From: Acidobacteriota bacterium | Lineage (GTDB): Bacteria; Acidobacteriota; Terriglobia; Terriglobales; Acidobacteriaceae | Assembly (NCBI GenBank): GCA_021793405.1 | Contig: JAJYSV010000001.1 | Coordinates: 62,001-126,000 of the forward strand | Direction: 5' to 3' | Length of the DNA: 64,000 bases | Shown: in pieces, positions 61,784 to 64,000 of the stretch | Numbering within the stretch: position 1 is the stretch's first letter | Layout: every line of letters begins with the position of its first letter | The notes under the pieces: generated by a model | Told to the model about the DNA's origin: nothing | The model's input: the letters and a program-made list of their open reading frames with translations, nothing else | The model's database searches: none | Made by a program: the position numbers and the translations under genes

Positions 61784-62362
61784 TTAAAAAGAATCCTTTT
61801 CGCCCACCTGCTGAACATATAAAGACTTGAATGACTGCTTTGCGCGGTGGACCAGGACCCTGAGATATTCTCGGGTAATTCCAAACTCAGCGCACACAAT
61901 ATCTTTGTCGCGTTCATCCAGCAGCACCGCCTCAAGCAGGTTCCGATCCCGCTCCGTGAGCTGATTCAGAATCTTCCGCACTGCCTTGGTCGTGTCCTCT
62001 GTTTCCAGCATGTTGAGCACAGTTTGCCCCTGATGAACTAACACTGCTTCCGGTTCTTCATCTAGGCTCGATTCCTTTTTGCTTTTGGAACGATAGTGCT
62101 CCAGCAGGACGTTATTGCAAATCGAATTCACAAAGGCTCCCAGCCGCTCCGCCTGTCGGACGCCGCCTTCGGCTCGCAACAAGCCAATCACTCGGGCGAA
62201 GGTCTCCTGGCGCACGTCTTCGATCGCCTCGCTGGAGCTCAGTCGGGACCGCAGTTTCAACCGGATGAGTTCACTGAAATAGCCCACGAAATGGGCTTCG
62301 ATTCGAGCATCACCCGAACGAAGTTTTTCGACATAGGATGCGTCAAACGCGAAGAACTGCAC
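61784..62362 (-). CDS. ECF-like RNA polymerase sigma factor
   Basis: 192 aa. Region 2: YFSELIRLKLRSRLSSSEAIEDVRQETFARVIGLL (about 29-63); region 4: LTERDRNLLEAVLLDERDKDIVCAEFGITREYLRVLVHRAKQSFK (about 135-179). Linker rich in Glu/Lys. Typical ECF size and layout. The upstream frame includes no earlier start. It heads the block sigma, anti-sigma, 280-aa protein, CHAT protease, 710-aa protein and probably transcribes it. Confidence 0.92.
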   Translation of the reverse strand: MQFFAFDASYVEKLRSGDARIEAHFVGYFSELIRLKLRSRLSSSEAIEDVRQETFARVIGLLRAEGGVRQAERLGAFVNSICNNVLLEHYRSKSKKESSLDEEPEAVLVHQGQTVLNMLETEDTTKAVRKILNQLTERDRNLLEAVLLDERDKDIVCAEFGITREYLRVLVHRAKQSFKSLYVQQVGEKDSF

Positions 62363-62431
62363 GCGCCGTTCCTCCGATTCCGCTGAAGCCTAGGCCCCAA
62401 TCTTACACCGGGAGGAACAGCATACAAATAT

Positions 62432-62830
62432 CTATGTTGTTGAAGATTCGCTTCGTTCCGCGTTATTGGAGGATTGCTGGATTGCGGCCATCTGATCGTA
62501 TCGATCCAGAAAATCCATCACGCTGTCAAAAAATGTTGCGCGGTAGAAAAAGACGGGTTCGTTTGCCATCTCACTGTCGTTCGCAACGGGAAAAGAACCT
62601 GTTTCTTGGCTTGCCTTGCCATGCATGCAGCTTTTAGACCCCGCTGCAACCGCGCGACCCGACAGAATGCTTTCTGCTGGAGCTATTTGACCGGTCGCAG
62701 AAAGCTTTCCGTCGAATCGTGCTGCCTTGCGTGTCAAGAGAACCGAAGCAGAAGAATCTCCAAAGGAGGCAAAGTCGTAATTATTCCGATAAGAACGAGT
62801 CGGGTACTTCCGATGATTAGTGGATTTCAT
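62432..62830 (-). CDS. Possible 132-aa protein upstream of the sigma gene
   Basis: The product is polar with a short helical end (FYRATFFDSVMDFLDRYDQMAAIQQSSNN). Composition is plausible, but there is no clear ribosome site or family. Lies 69 bp before the sigma gene on the same strand. Could be a small regulatory protein or a chance frame. Confidence 0.42.
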   Translation of the reverse strand: MKSTNHRKYPTRSYRNNYDFASFGDSSASVLLTRKAARFDGKLSATGQIAPAESILSGRAVAAGSKSCMHGKASQETGSFPVANDSEMANEPVFFYRATFFDSVMDFLDRYDQMAAIQQSSNNAERSESSTT

Positions 62831-63185
62831 GTAGGCAACCCTCTACGGCTGGATAGTGAACGCTGTCTGGAGAACGTTACAAACTTCCAAATGGATGTGA
62901 GCACGAAATTGTTGTGCTTCTGAAATAAATAAAACCAACCTTCATCAGAAGGAGCCATGTCCCCCCGATTCGCGTTTTGACCAATGCGAATCCGATCAAA
63001 TGCTCCCACCCCCCCTGCCCTGTCGCCTGCGATTGAGAAAAAAGTTAGGTATTGTGAAACGCTTCGGTCCGCCGACACACTATCAGCTCAGTGGAGATGG
63101 ACCGGGCCAGATTCTTCAATATCTGAGTTCCTCGACAACTTAAAGAAGCCAGTTGTCCAAACCCGCCTGTTCCAGGGGAGTGACT
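62831..63185. other. Divergent intergenic region
   Basis: About 355 bp between the possible 132-aa gene and the plus-strand gene at 63186. No RNA gene, long repeat or strong hairpin recognised. Confidence 0.45.
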
Positions 63186-64000
63186 ATGGGATATACCGAC
63201 CATTGCGACCTGTACGCTGCCGTCCAGGAGGACGGTATCAACCTCGTTGCGCAACATGTCATGCGACAACGTCCGTCGTGGTTCAATTACGCGACGCAAT
63301 ACGTCAGCGATCATCCACAAATTGCCTGCGTGCCGGTGGCACATACCATCGACGTTACCCACTACAGCAATCCGCTCTTCAAGGTTGTCAGTCCGGTTCC
63401 GATTCTGGGCGCGGACTCGCCACCGGTAGGTCTCAATTTCTGTGTGCAGCTGGTCAAGGCCCAAGTGGACTTTCATCCGGGAAACGTAGTGACCCTGCCG
63501 GCGGCACTGAGCCCGCCGCTCGCCGCGCAGCATCTCGCCATGCATGTGAAGATCTGCGGAGGAATGGATTGCCCGAGTGAGTTTGTAAAAGACTTCCTGC
63601 CGACACCGACTTCCTATGGCGAAGCGACCAACATCCGGCAGCCACAGCAAGTGGTCCCGCCCACACGCAAACTTGTCTGTTTCTGCCTGGATGCGTACCT
63701 GGTGGCCCACATCGGGGTACAGTCGATCGCAGGAAAACCCTCTCTCGTGGGAATCGTCGACAGCGTGGATGTCGTCGGAATTGAGCCGAAGGGGCTCTCC
63801 GAAAACATCAACTGCTATCTGAAGACGACCTTCGAATTGATGTTGAAAGAGAAGCTGATCTTCCCCATATCCACCATGCTCTTCGACCTGCCGCTGCTGA
63901 GCCTCGCCACCATTACGGCGCAGCTCACCCCGAATCCTCCCATCCCCAACAACCCTGCAATTGACGACGATCAATTGAAGGTATTCATCACGATTACGGT
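63186..64000 (+). CDS. Unknown protein, runs off right edge
   Basis: At least 271 codons. The ATG at 63186 has GGGGAG 5 nt upstream. Product soluble and beta-rich: CDLYAAVQEDGINLVAQHVMRQRPSWFNYAT, then ACVPVAHTIDVTHYSNPLFKVV, LNFCVQLVKAQVDFHPGN, RKLVCFCLDAYLVAHIGVQ and ISTMLFDLPLLSLATI. No signal peptide or catalytic motif. It is divergent from the sigma/CHAT block and shares its beta-rich, Cys-containing style with the 280-aa and 710-aa proteins, so it may be part of the same system (inference). Confidence 0.72.
   Translation, partial: MGYTDHCDLYAAVQEDGINLVAQHVMRQRPSWFNYATQYVSDHPQIACVPVAHTIDVTHYSNPLFKVVSPVPILGADSPPVGLNFCVQLVKAQVDFHPGNVVTLPAALSPPLAAQHLAMHVKICGGMDCPSEFVKDFLPTPTSYGEATNIRQPQQVVPPTRKLVCFCLDAYLVAHIGVQSIAGKPSLVGIVDSVDVVGIEPKGLSENINCYLKTTFELMLKEKLIFPISTMLFDLPLLSLATITAQLTPNPPIPNNPAIDDDQLKVFITIT

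Noticed and set aside
63045-63974. 309-codon minus frame at the right edge
   Set aside because: Antisense to the plus-strand gene at 63186, which has a ribosome site and better composition.

Overview
The window looks like chromosomal DNA of an acidobacterium of the Koribacter/Terriglobia type. This is inferred from gene content: an Oar-like TonB receptor with a carboxypeptidase-regulatory domain, a DUF6677 protein, Ig-like lipoproteins, and moderately high GC with strong AGGAGG ribosome sites. No rRNA marker is present, so the assignment stays tentative.

Positions 1-19.5 kb are ordinary core genome. They hold the 5' part of a TonB receptor, small membrane proteins, a DinB-like secreted protein, a GT2 glycosyltransferase, SppA, an HU/IHF protein, a secreted cupredoxin, the ylxP-rbfA-nrnA ribosome/RNA block, a frameshifted Ig-like lipoprotein with a paralogous fragment behind it, a Tat-exported TIM-barrel isomerase, an ArnT-like transferase, a GNAT enzyme, a DUF6677 pair, an M24 peptidase and MsrB.

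Positions 19.56-51.55 kb form a genomic island of about 32 kb. It is inserted at the 3' end of a tRNA-Phe(GAA) gene and bounded by identical 50-bp direct repeats (19557-19606 and 51498-51547). A tyrosine recombinase with an AlpA-like partner sits just inside the left end. The left half carries wHTH regulators, a Gp37/Gp68 (DUF5131) gene with an unknown partner, an FGE-like protein, a DUF2235 hydrolase, a glycogen-debranching/GT4 pair and several broken genes (DUF2971, DUF5995).

The island centre is its most unusual part. Two inverted copies of a module of about 2.2 kb (33.3-35.5 and 41.0-43.2 kb) each carry a serine recombinase, a doubly truncated gene resembling phage tail sheath, and a repeat-rich stretch. 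They enclose about 5.5 kb packed with toxin-antitoxin systems: RelE-type, DUF4258/MqsA-like, Fic, HigBA and AbrB/PIN. An MNT-HEPN pair follows just outside. The right end of the island carries the tail of an exopolysaccharide cluster (truncated heparinase-like gene, nucleotide-sugar dehydrogenase, GT4, asparagine synthase-like gene).

Positions 51.55-64 kb return to the host chromosome: cell-wall enzymes (DUF882 peptidase, YcbB-type L,D-transpeptidase), two small proteins, and then a minus-strand block. Read in transcription order this block is ECF sigma factor, zinc-finger anti-sigma factor, unknown 280-aa protein, large TPR-CHAT protease, and a 710-aa protein with a duplicated domain. It is a candidate sigma-controlled protease pathway. 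A divergent unknown gene runs off the right edge.
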